Assembly: GCF_900105615.1 (NCBI RefSeq)
Contig: NZ_LT630003.1
Coordinates: forward strand, 4,523,501-4,587,500
Source: Lacrimispora sphenoides JCM 1415
GTDB taxonomy: Bacteria > Bacillota > Clostridia > Lachnospirales > Lachnospiraceae
Reading direction: 5' to 3'
DNA: 64,000 bases
In this document: positions 17,147 through 26,239 of the stretch, in pieces
Numbering within the stretch: the stretch's first letter is position 1
Layout of the letters: each line of letters begins with the position of its first letter
Position numbers and translations under genes: made by a program
The notes under the pieces: generated by a model
The model's database searches: none
What the model was told of the DNA's origin: nothing
Seen by the model: the letters and a program-made list of their open reading frames with translations, nothing else

Positions 17147-17506
17147 TTAACGGAGTAGGGACGACTCCCATTCTTTTTCCTTAAAGCCAACCAGGACGAA
17201 ATCATCGCCAATGATTAAGGGGCGCTTAACTAACATTCCATCGGTCGCCAGGAGATCGATCTGTTCTTTTTCGCTCATGCCGGGCAAAAGCTCTTTTAAA
17301 TTTTTTTCCTTGTAGATAATTCCGCTGGTGTTAAAAAAACGTTTTATGGGAAGCCCGCTTTTTTGGATCCAGTCTGCAAGCTCTACGGAGTTTGGGTTTT
17401 CTTCTTTGATATTTCTGGCGTCATATGTTACATCATGGGCATCTAGCCACTTTTTTGCATTTTTGCAGGTACTGCAGGGGGGATACTGTAAAAATAAAAT
17501 ACTCAT
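17147..17506 (-). CDS. ArsC/Spx-family thioredoxin-fold protein
   Basis: 119 residues, the length of YffB/ArsC-like reductases. The CxxC motif is PPCSTCKNAKKWL at residue about 11. The C-terminal half has the family signature MLVKRPLIIGDD (KRP with the conserved Arg). It lacks the extra features of Spx that contact RNA polymerase, as far as can be judged. AAAGGAGATG precedes ATG. It is most likely a glutaredoxin-like reductase; true arsenate reductase activity cannot be claimed because no ars genes are nearby. Confidence 0.85.
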   Translation of the reverse strand: MSILFLQYPPCSTCKNAKKWLDAHDVTYDARNIKEENPNSVELADWIQKSGLPIKRFFNTSGIIYKEKNLKELLPGMSEKEQIDLLATDGMLVKRPLIIGDDFVLVGFKEKEWESSLLR

Positions 17507-17664
17507 ATCGGTACATCTCCTTTCGGTTAATAGCGTAAGTCCTTCAGTGCAGCGGGTGACCCGCAGTGCTCATTGCTTTCGTGGATAGTTTACCTCAAAA
17601 CGCCTTGAATGAAAAGGGAAGAATTGGAATAAACTATAACAATTAAGGTTTTTTAGGTGAAGGT

Positions 17665-18192
17665 ATGAAATTTCTATTATTTCTGTCTGAGGCGGCAGTT
17701 CCGCTTATCATTTTTTACATGGTAGGCTTTGGCATATTGTCCAAACGTCCGGTTTTTGATGATTTTATAGACGGGGCCAAGGAAGGGATGAAAACAGTGG
17801 CAGGGATCATGCCTACGCTCATCGGACTTATGACTGCAGTGGGGGTGCTCCGTGCTTCCGGTTTTTTAGACTTTCTGGCAAAATGCCTGACAAAGCCGGC
17901 TGCCCTCCTATTTCTTCCCGCACCGGTCGTGCCGGTGATTTTAGTGCGTCTGATTTCAAACTCAGCTGCCACAGGACTTGTGCTCGATATTTTTAAGAAA
18001 TATGGAACAGATTCCTATATCGGTATGCTGACGTCAGTGATCATGAGCTGTACGGAAACCGTTTTCTATTGTCTGAGCATTTATTTTGGAACCGTAAAAA
18101 TTAAAAAGACCCGGTATACTCTTGGCGGTGCATTGGCTGCCACGGCGGCGGGCATAGCCGCAAGTGTCGTCATATCCCGTTTTCTGGTATAA
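17665..18192 (+). CDS. spmB: Spore maturation protein SpmB
   Basis: A 175-residue membrane protein with the Gate/nucleoside-recognition fold: GAKEGMKTVAGIMPTLIGLM near residue 38 and VRLISNSAATGLVLDIF near 92. In Bacillus and Clostridium, SpmA and SpmB are needed for spore core dehydration. Here spmB stands alone; no spmA lies upstream (the ArsC-like gene is on the other strand) or downstream. It starts at ATG 17665 after GGTGAAGG. Confidence 0.85.
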   Translation: MKFLLFLSEAAVPLIIFYMVGFGILSKRPVFDDFIDGAKEGMKTVAGIMPTLIGLMTAVGVLRASGFLDFLAKCLTKPAALLFLPAPVVPVILVRLISNSAATGLVLDIFKKYGTDSYIGMLTSVIMSCTETVFYCLSIYFGTVKIKKTRYTLGGALAATAAGIAASVVISRFLV

Positions 18193-18241
18193 AAGGTATT
18201 TATTTGATCTGATTTTAAGAATTTCATAAGAATTCAGGTGG

Positions 18242-18270
18242 TTGTCTTGGGATACATAATCATGTATAAT
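18242..18270 (+). promoter_or_regulatory. Promoter with embedded palindromic operator of the MarR gene
   Basis: TTGTCT (18242-18247), a 17-base spacer and TATAAT (18265-18270). A perfect palindrome ATACAT-AATC-ATGTAT (18252-18267) lies across the spacer and the -10 box, the classic place for MarR autorepression. Confidence 0.7.
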
Positions 18271-18310
18271 TACGAAGAAGCTTTTATTGTCATAAGTGAA
18301 GGGGATAAAC

Positions 18311-18745
18311 GTGGATACTTACGGGACTCTTAACGAAGTTTTGGTAAGACTGTTTCGAGATATTATGGATATAGAGCAACAGGCTATCATTACACAGGAA
18401 TTTACCAATATTACAAATAATGATATGCATGTGATCGAGGCCATTGGCATTGGAGAACCCAAAAACATGTCGGCCATAGCCAGGGAATTGTCTGTTACGG
18501 TCGGTACGTTGACCATAGCCATGAACAGTCTTGTAAAGAAGGGGTATGTGACCCGTCAGAGAGGAAAAGAGGACCGGCGTGTTGTATACATCTCTCTTTC
18601 AGAAAAAGGGAAAGAAGCCTATGAACACCATGCCAGATTTCATCAGGAGATGATCGCCGGCATAGTTGCAGGTTTAAGTGAGAATGAAATAGAAGTTTTG
18701 ATCAAAGCTCTGACCAAGTTAAATCAATGGTTTCGGAGCCTTTAA
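18311..18745 (+). CDS. MarR-family transcriptional regulator (FabT-like)
   Basis: 144 residues from GTG 18311, preceded by AAGGGG; a GTG at 18296 is also in frame but badly placed. The winged helix is clear: NMSAIARELSVTVGTLTIAMNSLVKKGYVTRQRGKEDRRVV, with the wing motif DRR. The sequence resembles the FabT regulators that precede fatty-acid synthesis operons in Firmicutes, but no fab genes follow here. It probably represses itself and perhaps the GerMN lipoprotein gene 27 bp downstream. Confidence 0.82.
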   Translation: MDTYGTLNEVLVRLFRDIMDIEQQAIITQEFTNITNNDMHVIEAIGIGEPKNMSAIARELSVTVGTLTIAMNSLVKKGYVTRQRGKEDRRVVYISLSEKGKEAYEHHARFHQEMIAGIVAGLSENEIEVLIKALTKLNQWFRSL

Positions 18746-18772
18746 GAGAATTTAAGGAGGCAATACTCAATT

Positions 18773-19312
18773 ATGAAAAAATTCATCGTATTTTTAATGA
18801 GCGCTATGATGATGATGTCCCTGGTAGCATGTGCACCAACACAGCCTAAGGTGGAGACCACAGCGCCTGACCCTCAGGTAATGGCTTCAACGGGAGGCGC
18901 CAGTGATAAAGTTCCTGATCCTAACGCAGAACCAATGGAGATCATCTCCGTATACAGTAAGAATGATGACTCCACCGGTTTAAATCAGGCGATGGATGCG
19001 GTATCTGAGCTGACAGCAGACGCTATGGTGGACAAGCTGATAGAATACAGCGTATTAGAGGATGGTACAAAGGTTCTGCAGTTTGATAAGAAAGATGATG
19101 GAACGGCCACTCTTGATTTATCCCAGATGCCGGAAAAAGGTACAACAGAAGATTTACTTACCCTGACAGCGGTTGGCAATACCTTTATTGAAAATTTTGA
19201 ATTGGACAAATTAAAAATTCTTGTTAATGGTAAGAATTATTCCAATGATCAGATCAAGCAGGGAGATAGTGATTACCTGGAATACGTTAAGAATTATAAG
19301 AAAATAAAATAA
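18773..19312 (+). CDS. GerMN-domain lipoprotein
   Basis: 179 residues. Signal peptide with lipobox SLVACAP (Cys about 20), a Pro/Thr-rich linker and a C-terminal domain of about 115 residues. The pattern there (SELTADAMVDKLIEYSVLEDG ... TLTAVGNTFIENFELDKLKILVNGK) fits the GerMN domain found in GerM and other spore or envelope lipoproteins. Strong AAGGAGG before ATG. Genes downstream of the MarR regulator suggest co-regulation. Domain call from pattern, not from a search. Confidence 0.7.
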   Translation: MKKFIVFLMSAMMMMSLVACAPTQPKVETTAPDPQVMASTGGASDKVPDPNAEPMEIISVYSKNDDSTGLNQAMDAVSELTADAMVDKLIEYSVLEDGTKVLQFDKKDDGTATLDLSQMPEKGTTEDLLTLTAVGNTFIENFELDKLKILVNGKNYSNDQIKQGDSDYLEYVKNYKKIK

Positions 19313-19323
19313 GATAAAATAGT

Positions 19324-19361
19324 AGGGCAGAAGCGGCATATTACAAGCTTCTGCCCTTTTT
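19324..19361 (+). terminator. Intrinsic terminator after the GerMN gene
   Basis: Stem AGGGCAGAAGC / GCTTCTGCCCT (19324-19334, 19347-19357) followed by TTTT. It faces the convergent DUF885 gene. Confidence 0.8.
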
Positions 19362-19364
19362 GAT

Positions 19365-21185
19365 TTATTGGCTTCTTAACTGTTTGGACAGCCAGGTGCG
19401 GAACGCAGGCTGTATAACTGAAAACGGAGCAGGACCTACATCAAGCATAAAAGCGTGGAAATCCTTTAAATTAAAATCATCCTTTAAGATCCTTTTGGCT
19501 GTGCCCAGCATTTCCATAATCTCCATATACCCCACGTAGTATTCCATGTAATTGGTGGGATTTTCGATCAGGCTGGTGTAAATGGAATCTACAATATCTG
19601 TTTTCTCAATATTATAAAACGTACCAAGATATTTGGCTGTCTGTTCTTTATCCCAGCCCTCATAATTGATGCAGATATCCAGATAGGCATAGATGCCCAA
19701 GGTAACAGCAGTGTTATGTGCCAGAAGCTCTCCAAGCCCGGGAGGCAGCCCGTTATCCATGGTGTAGGAGTAAAACTCCACATAGGTGGCCCAGCCTTCC
19801 GAATAGCTGGGGAAGGAGAGGATGCTTCTTAAGTCGTTTGGTTTCCTACTTAAAAAATATACGTTCTGATATAAATGCCCGGGATAACCTTCATGAGCCA
19901 GGGTGGTGTAAAGATCATCATTTTGAAACCGCGGGTTGCCGTTGATGTAAATGACATTATCCTCATAACGGTCCAGAGGAGGAACTAAGTAGAAGGCAGG
20001 GCTTAAAGATGCCTCCAGAGAACTTGGAACGTATTTTACGGTATAGCTGCAGGGCGGAAGCTCAGGAAAATCTGTTAATATCTGGGATTTTAGAGAATCC
20101 AGGATATCTTCCGGCTTGGTATAATGGAAGGAATAGTTGTCAAGGTGGTCCAGCACTTCGGGATGTTCCTTTGTGATCGCTCCTATGGCCTGGATATCGG
20201 TGTTTAACTGTTTTTCGATTGCCTTTGTCAGGCTTCGAATGGAATCATAAGAGGTTCCGGTGTTGGATTTGACCAGGTATTCAAAATATTCTTTACCCTT
20301 TGGATAGTAGGATAAGCCTTTATCATTGGTCCCGGTCCCCATAAGTGCGGTGATACCATTTATTAGATTTTTATAAGCAGGTATGAAATGTTCTTCCAGG
20401 ACTTTTAAATTCTTCTCTTTATAAGAAGCTTTCTCTTCATCGGTTAGGTCCGTAAGGGCATCCACCCGGGTGTTGAATGTGTCGGCAAGGAAGCTGTGGT
20501 CAGGCTGGATTAGATATGCCTCACAGGATTTTAATACATGATCTGCGGCAGCGTCAGACATAAACAGGCCGGCTTCTGATTTTTTCTTTTCAAACTCCAT
20601 AATCTGTCCATAATAATCATCAATGGTAGAAAGCAACGCAAGATAATGGTCCACATCATCCCGGGTATAAAAGGCGTATTCTGAAAACAAGATGGGAAGC
20701 TGTGCCTGGATTCCTATGGTGGTTGTTAAAGGCTGGGCGTAAAGCTCCAGACCGTCAGATTCTAATTCTGTATTTATGTAAGAACGGAGAATCTGCCAGG
20801 TAAGCCGCTGCTCGTCGGATAGCTGGCGGGGGTTAAAGCCTTCAAGCTTTCTTTTTAACTCCCTAAGATCATTCGATCCCTGTTTCATTTTATCCAGAGA
20901 AAATTCCCCCAAGGTCAAAGGAACTGTATCAAACCCCCGGGAAGCAGGATCTGCGATACTAAAGTGAAAACTGATTCCGGAATCGCTGATTTCCTCACGA
21001 AACAAGTCATTTGTAAATTGATCAAACTTGTTTTGTGCGGACAAATCTTTAGCATGGAATTGTTCATACCCGGCCCCTGAAGGTGTGGCAGGAGTTTTAT
21101 CGGGGGGTGCACAAGCACAAAGCAGGGAAACAGCCAGGATGAAAGATAAAAAACGGCGGCCCTGTTTCAAAATGATGTTTTTCAT
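19365..21185 (-). CDS. DUF885-family metallo-hydrolase lipoprotein
   Basis: 606 residues with signal peptide and lipobox (SLLCACAP). DUF885 proteins are long helical, zinc-peptidase-like enzymes with a HExxxH-type motif; here it is TLAHEGYPGHLYQNVYF near residue 423. An Asp/Glu-rich helical N-terminal half is as in the family. It is anchored outside the membrane. The substrate is unknown; peptidase activity is inferred from the motif. AGGAAG precedes the ATG. It is divergent from the T-box/metG unit. Confidence 0.82.
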   Translation of the reverse strand: MKNIILKQGRRFLSFILAVSLLCACAPPDKTPATPSGAGYEQFHAKDLSAQNKFDQFTNDLFREEISDSGISFHFSIADPASRGFDTVPLTLGEFSLDKMKQGSNDLRELKRKLEGFNPRQLSDEQRLTWQILRSYINTELESDGLELYAQPLTTTIGIQAQLPILFSEYAFYTRDDVDHYLALLSTIDDYYGQIMEFEKKKSEAGLFMSDAAADHVLKSCEAYLIQPDHSFLADTFNTRVDALTDLTDEEKASYKEKNLKVLEEHFIPAYKNLINGITALMGTGTNDKGLSYYPKGKEYFEYLVKSNTGTSYDSIRSLTKAIEKQLNTDIQAIGAITKEHPEVLDHLDNYSFHYTKPEDILDSLKSQILTDFPELPPCSYTVKYVPSSLEASLSPAFYLVPPLDRYEDNVIYINGNPRFQNDDLYTTLAHEGYPGHLYQNVYFLSRKPNDLRSILSFPSYSEGWATYVEFYSYTMDNGLPPGLGELLAHNTAVTLGIYAYLDICINYEGWDKEQTAKYLGTFYNIEKTDIVDSIYTSLIENPTNYMEYYVGYMEIMEMLGTAKRILKDDFNLKDFHAFMLDVGPAPFSVIQPAFRTWLSKQLRSQ

Positions 21186-21334
21186 ATTTGCTTCCTCCGT
21201 GATTCACTATTATTATTTATATGATGATATTAAAAAAGTCATGACAAAAGCGATGATGTACCTACATACCCGCTTGACAAACCTTACTGAAACTATTAAA
21301 CTAGGGTTACTAACAATCTATTTATATAAGAATG

Positions 21335-21640
21335 CTGAGAAAAGAAGAGTAAGAAATCAACCTCATGTGCAGAGACTTCCGGAAGCTGAAAAGGAAGCTT
21401 GAGCGTATTTCCCAACATGGCCTTGGAGCAGCGGAATTGAATTGGCGAAACCGCGCCTTTAAATTTCGACGGTTACACCCGTTATCGTGTCAGACTGTTA
21501 TTAAGTAACCATAAGATCTTATGGAGATTTTATGGAGCAAACGCAGCCGGTAAGGTCTGTACTGCAAGGTACGGATAAATTAAAGTGGTAACACGGGACA
21601 GTTCCCCGTCTTTAAATTTCCGAAAGGATTTTTTTAGGCG
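21335..21640 (+). ncRNA. T-box riboswitch leader of metG (uncharged tRNA-Met sensor)
   Basis: Stem I signals are visible in order: GAAGAGTAA at about 21342, then AGAGA followed by CTTCCGG (21371-21381) and GAAAAGGAAGC (21388-21398). The T-box core is GTGGTAACACGGGAC (about 21584-21598), a variant of the usual GGGTGGTACCGCG. It forms a competing hairpin ACGGG / CCCGT up to 21610. An ATG at 21417-21419 is a candidate specifier for methionine. With metG directly downstream the identity is convincing, though exact stem limits were not modelled. The gap 21186-21710 holds nothing else I can see. Confidence 0.8.
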
Positions 21641-21710
21641 GGTTTTTCTTTGGGGGAAGGGAAAAAAGTCCCTTTGCCGTATCCCATTTCATAAACAGGA
21701 GGAAAACAGA

Positions 21711-23690
21711 ATGTGTAAAGATTCTAACAAAAAACCATACTATATCACCACAGCCATTGCCTATGCATCAGGAAAGCCTCATATCGGCAATACCTATGAG
21801 GCAGTACTAGCGGATGCCATTGCCCGCTATAAAAGAGCGGAAGGCTTTGACGTATTTTTCCAGACAGGAACCGATGAGCACGGCCAGAAGATTGAGGAAA
21901 AGGCAGAGGCTGCAGGAATCACACCGAAGGAATTCGTAGACAGGGCAGCCGGTGAAATTAAAACGATCTGGGATTTAATGAACACCTCTTATGATAAATT
22001 CATCCGCACCACGGATAAAGACCACGAAGAACAGGTTCAGAAGATCTTTAAGAAGCTCTATGATCAGGGTGATATCTATAAGGGACATTACGAAGGCTTA
22101 TACTGTACCCCATGTGAATCATTTTTCACAGAATCCCAGCTTGTAGACGGCAAATGTCCGGACTGCGGACGTGAGGTAAAGCCGGCGAAAGAAGAGGCAT
22201 ATTTCTTCCGTATGAGCAAATATGCGGACCGTTTGATAAACCACATCAATGAGAACCCGGACTTTATCCAGCCTGTGTCCAGAAAAAATGAGATGATGAA
22301 CAATTTCCTCCTTCCGGGGCTTCAGGATCTATGTGTATCCAGGACTACTTTTAAATGGGGAATTCCGGTGTCCTTTGACCCGAAGCATGTCACCTATGTC
22401 TGGCTTGATGCGCTGACCAATTATATTACCGGCATCGGCTACGATTGTGACGGCAATAGCAGTGAGCAGTTTGCCAGATTATGGCCGGCAGACCTTCACC
22501 TCATCGGAAAGGATATTATCCGCTTCCATACAATCTACTGGCCTATTTTCCTGATGGCCCTTGATATTCCCCTGCCAAAGCAGGTATTTGGTCATCCCTG
22601 GCTGCTTCAGGGGGACGGCAAGATGAGTAAATCCAAGGGAAATGTCCTCTATGCGGATACTCTGGTGGATTTCTTTGGCGTGGATGCAGTCCGCTATTTC
22701 GTCCTTCATGAAATGCCCTTTGACAATGACGGAGTTATCTCCTGGGAGCTTATGGTGGAGCGCATGAACTCAGATCTTGCCAACATCCTGGGCAATCTGG
22801 TAAACCGTACCATTTCCATGTCCAATAAATACTTTGGCGGAATCGTATCAGACGGGAAGTCAGCAGAGGCTGTTGATGAGGATTTAAAGGCAGTGGTGCT
22901 GGAAGAAGTGAAAAAGGTCCAGGAGAAGATGGAGAAGCATCGTGTTGCTGATGCCATGACAGCAATCTTTAATATTTTCAGAAGGAGCAACAAATACATT
23001 GATGAAACTGCTCCATGGACCCTTGCTAAGGATGAGGCATCAAAGAGCCGGCTGGAAACCGTGCTTTATAATCTGACGGAAGCCATTACCATCGGAGCCT
23101 CCCTCCTTGATTCCTTTATGCCAGATACCTCCAAAAAGATTCTTAACCAGCTTAATACAGAAAAAAGAGACTTGTCCCAGATGAATGAATTCGGTTTATA
23201 TCCCTCTGGAAACAAGGTGACGGATAAGCCGGAGATCCTGTTTGCCCGTATGGATATCAAGGAAGTCCTGGAGAAAGTGGAAGCCATGTTTGGTTCGAAC
23301 GAGGAAGAATTGAAAGAGAATGCCAAAGAAGATTCTTCTGCAGTGATTGATATAGAAGCCAAGGCAGAGATCGAATACGACGATTTTGCCAAGCTGCAGT
23401 TCCAGGTAGGCGAGATCATTGCCTGCGAAGCGGTTCCAAAGTCAAAGAAGCTTCTGTGTTCCAAGGTAAGGATCGGAAGCCAGGTAAAACAGATCGTCAG
23501 CGGAATCAAAGCCCACTATTCACCAGAAGAAATGGTTGGCAAAAAGGTGATGGTTGTGGTAAACTTAAAACCAGCAAAACTGGCTGGAGTCATGTCTGAA
23601 GGCATGCTTCTCTGCGCGGAGGATGCAGAAGGCAATCTATCCCTTATGATACCGGAGAAAACAATGCCGGCAGGAGCAGAAATCTGCTAA
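21711..23690 (+). CDS. metG: Methionyl-tRNA synthetase
   Basis: 659 residues from ATG 21711, preceded by AGGAGGAAAAC; the frame is open further 5' but runs into the T-box. The class I HIGH motif is ASGKPHIGNTY, the KMSKS motif is GKMSKSKGN near residue 305, and a zinc knuckle CTPCESFF...CPDCGRE lies near 130-150. A C-terminal tRNA-binding (Trbp111-like) domain occupies about residues 555-659. It charges tRNA-Met and is regulated by the T-box upstream. Confidence 0.97.
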   Translation: MCKDSNKKPYYITTAIAYASGKPHIGNTYEAVLADAIARYKRAEGFDVFFQTGTDEHGQKIEEKAEAAGITPKEFVDRAAGEIKTIWDLMNTSYDKFIRTTDKDHEEQVQKIFKKLYDQGDIYKGHYEGLYCTPCESFFTESQLVDGKCPDCGREVKPAKEEAYFFRMSKYADRLINHINENPDFIQPVSRKNEMMNNFLLPGLQDLCVSRTTFKWGIPVSFDPKHVTYVWLDALTNYITGIGYDCDGNSSEQFARLWPADLHLIGKDIIRFHTIYWPIFLMALDIPLPKQVFGHPWLLQGDGKMSKSKGNVLYADTLVDFFGVDAVRYFVLHEMPFDNDGVISWELMVERMNSDLANILGNLVNRTISMSNKYFGGIVSDGKSAEAVDEDLKAVVLEEVKKVQEKMEKHRVADAMTAIFNIFRRSNKYIDETAPWTLAKDEASKSRLETVLYNLTEAITIGASLLDSFMPDTSKKILNQLNTEKRDLSQMNEFGLYPSGNKVTDKPEILFARMDIKEVLEKVEAMFGSNEEELKENAKEDSSAVIDIEAKAEIEYDDFAKLQFQVGEIIACEAVPKSKKLLCSKVRIGSQVKQIVSGIKAHYSPEEMVGKKVMVVVNLKPAKLAGVMSEGMLLCAEDAEGNLSLMIPEKTMPAGAEIC

Positions 23691-23732
23691 TACAGGGGAA
23701 TGTCTGACGACACTTAAAAGAAACAACGAAAG

Positions 23733-23764
23733 GCCGGGTAATTAGATCCGGCCTTATTGTTTTA
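23733..23764 (+). terminator. Intrinsic terminator after metG
   Basis: Stem AGGCCGG / CCGGCCT with loop GTAATTAGAT, followed by TATTGTTTT. Confidence 0.7.
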
Positions 23765-23778
23765 AGAAGGAGGATTCC

Positions 23779-24534
23779 ATGAAGGAATCAATGGGCGCCC
23801 GAACGAGAGGAATAACAGGAAACACCTTAAAGATGATCGCCATTGTCACCATGCTCATAGATCATATTGGAGTTGCAATCATTGAAAACGGTATATTAAA
23901 ATATCAGGACAACCTTCCGGCCTGGGAGATGTTTGGCCTTTCGGGCGGAAGCATGTGGAATACCGCTGACCTGGTGCTCCGCACCATTGGAAGAATTGCA
24001 TTCCCTATCTTTTGTTTTCTGTTGGTAGAAGGATTTTTCCATACCAGGGATATTAAGAAATATGGCGCCAGGCTTTTTTTATTCGCCCTAATTTCCGAAA
24101 TTCCGTTTGATCTGGCTCTCTTTGGCAAATGGTTTTACCCAGGCTATCAGAATGTATATGTTACCCTGTTCATTGGCCTATGTGTCCTTTACTGGTATGA
24201 CAAGGCGTTGGGTAACCCAATCAGGCAGATCCTGGTATTTTTGGCTGGATGCGGTGCTGCAGTTATTTTGAAATGTGATTATGACATCATTGGAATTACC
24301 ATGATCCTGCTATTTTATGTCTTTTATAAAGATAAGAAAAGACAGAACATATTTGCAGGAATTCTGGCCGCCTTTGAAAGTCTTAGCTGTTTTGGGGCCG
24401 CCATCCTGGCCTTCATCCCCATCCGAATGTACAGCGGGGCAAGAGGGAAAAGGAATTTAAAATACTTTTTTTATTGGTTTTATCCCGCTCACTTAGTTTT
24501 ACTATATATCCTGCGTTTAATTATTATAAAGTAA
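23779..24534 (+). CDS. TraX-family membrane protein
   Basis: A 251-residue polytopic membrane protein, about eight helices. The family signature is visible: LKMIAIVTMLIDHIG near residue 17 and VLRTIGRIAFPIFCFLLVEGF near 72, with the paired D-H and R-x-x-F-P. TraX of F plasmid acetylates pilin; chromosomal Firmicutes homologues are of unknown substrate. It sits just after the metG terminator and 25 bp before tatD. Confidence 0.85.
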   Translation: MKESMGARTRGITGNTLKMIAIVTMLIDHIGVAIIENGILKYQDNLPAWEMFGLSGGSMWNTADLVLRTIGRIAFPIFCFLLVEGFFHTRDIKKYGARLFLFALISEIPFDLALFGKWFYPGYQNVYVTLFIGLCVLYWYDKALGNPIRQILVFLAGCGAAVILKCDYDIIGITMILLFYVFYKDKKRQNIFAGILAAFESLSCFGAAILAFIPIRMYSGARGKRNLKYFFYWFYPAHLVLLYILRLIIIK

Positions 24535-24559
24535 GAAACTGTTTTAAAAGGAGATTCCT

Positions 24560-25336
24560 ATGATTTTTGATACACACGCCCATTATGATGATGAGGCATT
24601 TGATGAAGACAGGGAGGAACTGCTGGCAAGCCTTTTAAACCATGGAATTGAGGCTGTTACCAATGTGGGGGCTAGTATGGAAACTTCCAGACATACCCTT
24701 GAACTGGCAGAGAAATATCCATATATATATGGCGCCATCGGTGTTCACCCCAATGAAACCGGAGAACTGAAAGAGGAAGACTTAGCCTGGCTGAAGGAGC
24801 ATTCTGCCCATAAAAAGATCGTGGCAATCGGCGAGATCGGTCTTGATTATTACTGGGATGAGCCGGACCATGAAACCCAGAAGAAGTGGTTTATCCGCCA
24901 GCTTAGCCTGGCAAGGGAAGTGAAGCTTCCTGTGGTCATCCACAGCCGGGATGCGGCAAAGGATACTCTGGATATCATGAAGGCAGAGGGGGCAAAGGAC
25001 ATTGGAGGAGTGATTCACTGCTTTTCTTATGGAAAGGAAATTGCCAGGGAATACTTAAATATGGGGTATTTTCTTGGGATCGGAGGCGTCCTCACCTTTA
25101 AGAATGCCAAAAAACTGAAAGAAGTAGTGGAGTATATGCCGATGGAACAGCTGGTCCTTGAGACAGACTGCCCTTATCTGGCTCCCGCTCCCAACAGGGG
25201 AAAGCGTAATTCCTCCTTAAACCTTCCTTATGTGGTGCAGGAGATCAGCGCCATTAAGGGAATCCCGGAAGAAACAGTTATAGATATCACCAATCAGAAT
25301 GCCAAAAGGCTATACAGGCTTAAGGAACAGCTATAA
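24560..25336 (+). CDS. tatD: TatD-family metal-dependent DNase/hydrolase
   Basis: 258 residues, full length for TatD/YcfH. Metal ligands are seen in order: DTHAHYDD, GEIGLDYYW, HSRDA, HCFSYG, ETDCPYLAP. Family members are metal-dependent 3'-5' exonucleases. It is followed 19 bp later by rsmA, a pairing often seen in Firmicutes. Confidence 0.94.
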   Translation: MIFDTHAHYDDEAFDEDREELLASLLNHGIEAVTNVGASMETSRHTLELAEKYPYIYGAIGVHPNETGELKEEDLAWLKEHSAHKKIVAIGEIGLDYYWDEPDHETQKKWFIRQLSLAREVKLPVVIHSRDAAKDTLDIMKAEGAKDIGGVIHCFSYGKEIAREYLNMGYFLGIGGVLTFKNAKKLKEVVEYMPMEQLVLETDCPYLAPAPNRGKRNSSLNLPYVVQEISAIKGIPEETVIDITNQNAKRLYRLKEQL

Positions 25337-25355
25337 AAGAAAACGGAGGACAGGC

Positions 25356-26225
25356 ATGGCAACACTGGGAAATCCCCAAAAAACAATTGAGATCATAAAG
25401 AAATACGAATTCGCATTTCAAAAGAAATTCGGACAGAATTTTTTAATAGATACCCACGTTTTAGATAAGATCATAGCCGCGGCAGGCGTAACAAAGGATG
25501 ATTGCGTTCTGGAAATCGGGCCTGGGATCGGTACGATGACACAGTACCTGGCTGAAAATGCCAGACATGTCGTGGCAGTGGAGATCGATTCTAACCTGAT
25601 CCCCATTCTCAACGAGACTTTGGCGGACTATGAGAATGTGACCGTTATCCATGCGGATATTCTTAAAGTTGACATCAATCAGATAACGGAACAATATAAC
25701 GGCGGACGTCCCATCAAGGTAGTTGCAAATCTTCCGTATTACATCACAACCCCTATCATTATGGGCCTTTTTGAAAACAAGGTTCCAATCGACAATATCA
25801 CGGTCATGGTTCAGAAGGAAGTGGCGGACCGCATGCAGGTAGGGCCTGGCTCCAAGGATTACGGCGCTCTCTCCCTGGCCGTTCAGTATTATGCAGAGCC
25901 CTATATTGTGGCAAACGTCCCGCCTAACTGCTTCATGCCCCGTCCTAACGTAGGGTCTGCGGTCATCCGCCTGACCCGCCACAAGGAACCACCGGTAAAG
26001 GCAGAGGATCCAGGGCTTATGTTCCGGCTGATCCGCGCCTCCTTTAACCAGAGAAGAAAGACACTTCAAAACGGATTAAACAATTCGCCGGAAATTCCCT
26101 TTACAAAGGAGCAGATCACGGAAGCGGTTGAAAGCCTGGGACTCGGGCCATCTGTACGGGGAGAGGCATTGACTCTAGAACAGTTTGCTTCCCTCAGCAA
26201 CTATTTTACAGGAATGAAAAGATAA
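25356..26225 (+). CDS. rsmA: 16S rRNA dimethyladenosine transferase RsmA (KsgA)
   Basis: 289 residues from ATG 25356 with CGGAGGACAGG upstream. Dimethylates two adjacent adenines near the 3' end of 16S rRNA. The AdoMet motif I is LEIGPGIGTMT and the catalytic NLPYYITTPI is present; the N-terminal KKFGQNFLID is typical. Loss of this enzyme gives kasugamycin resistance in bacteria. Confidence 0.96.
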   Translation: MATLGNPQKTIEIIKKYEFAFQKKFGQNFLIDTHVLDKIIAAAGVTKDDCVLEIGPGIGTMTQYLAENARHVVAVEIDSNLIPILNETLADYENVTVIHADILKVDINQITEQYNGGRPIKVVANLPYYITTPIIMGLFENKVPIDNITVMVQKEVADRMQVGPGSKDYGALSLAVQYYAEPYIVANVPPNCFMPRPNVGSAVIRLTRHKEPPVKAEDPGLMFRLIRASFNQRRKTLQNGLNNSPEIPFTKEQITEAVESLGLGPSVRGEALTLEQFASLSNYFTGMKR

Positions 26226-26239
26226 GAGCAGGAGGGATT

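Noticed and set aside
17147..17506. Calling the ArsC-like protein an arsenate reductase
   Set aside because: CxxC thioredoxin-fold members of this family have varied roles, and no other arsenic resistance gene is nearby.
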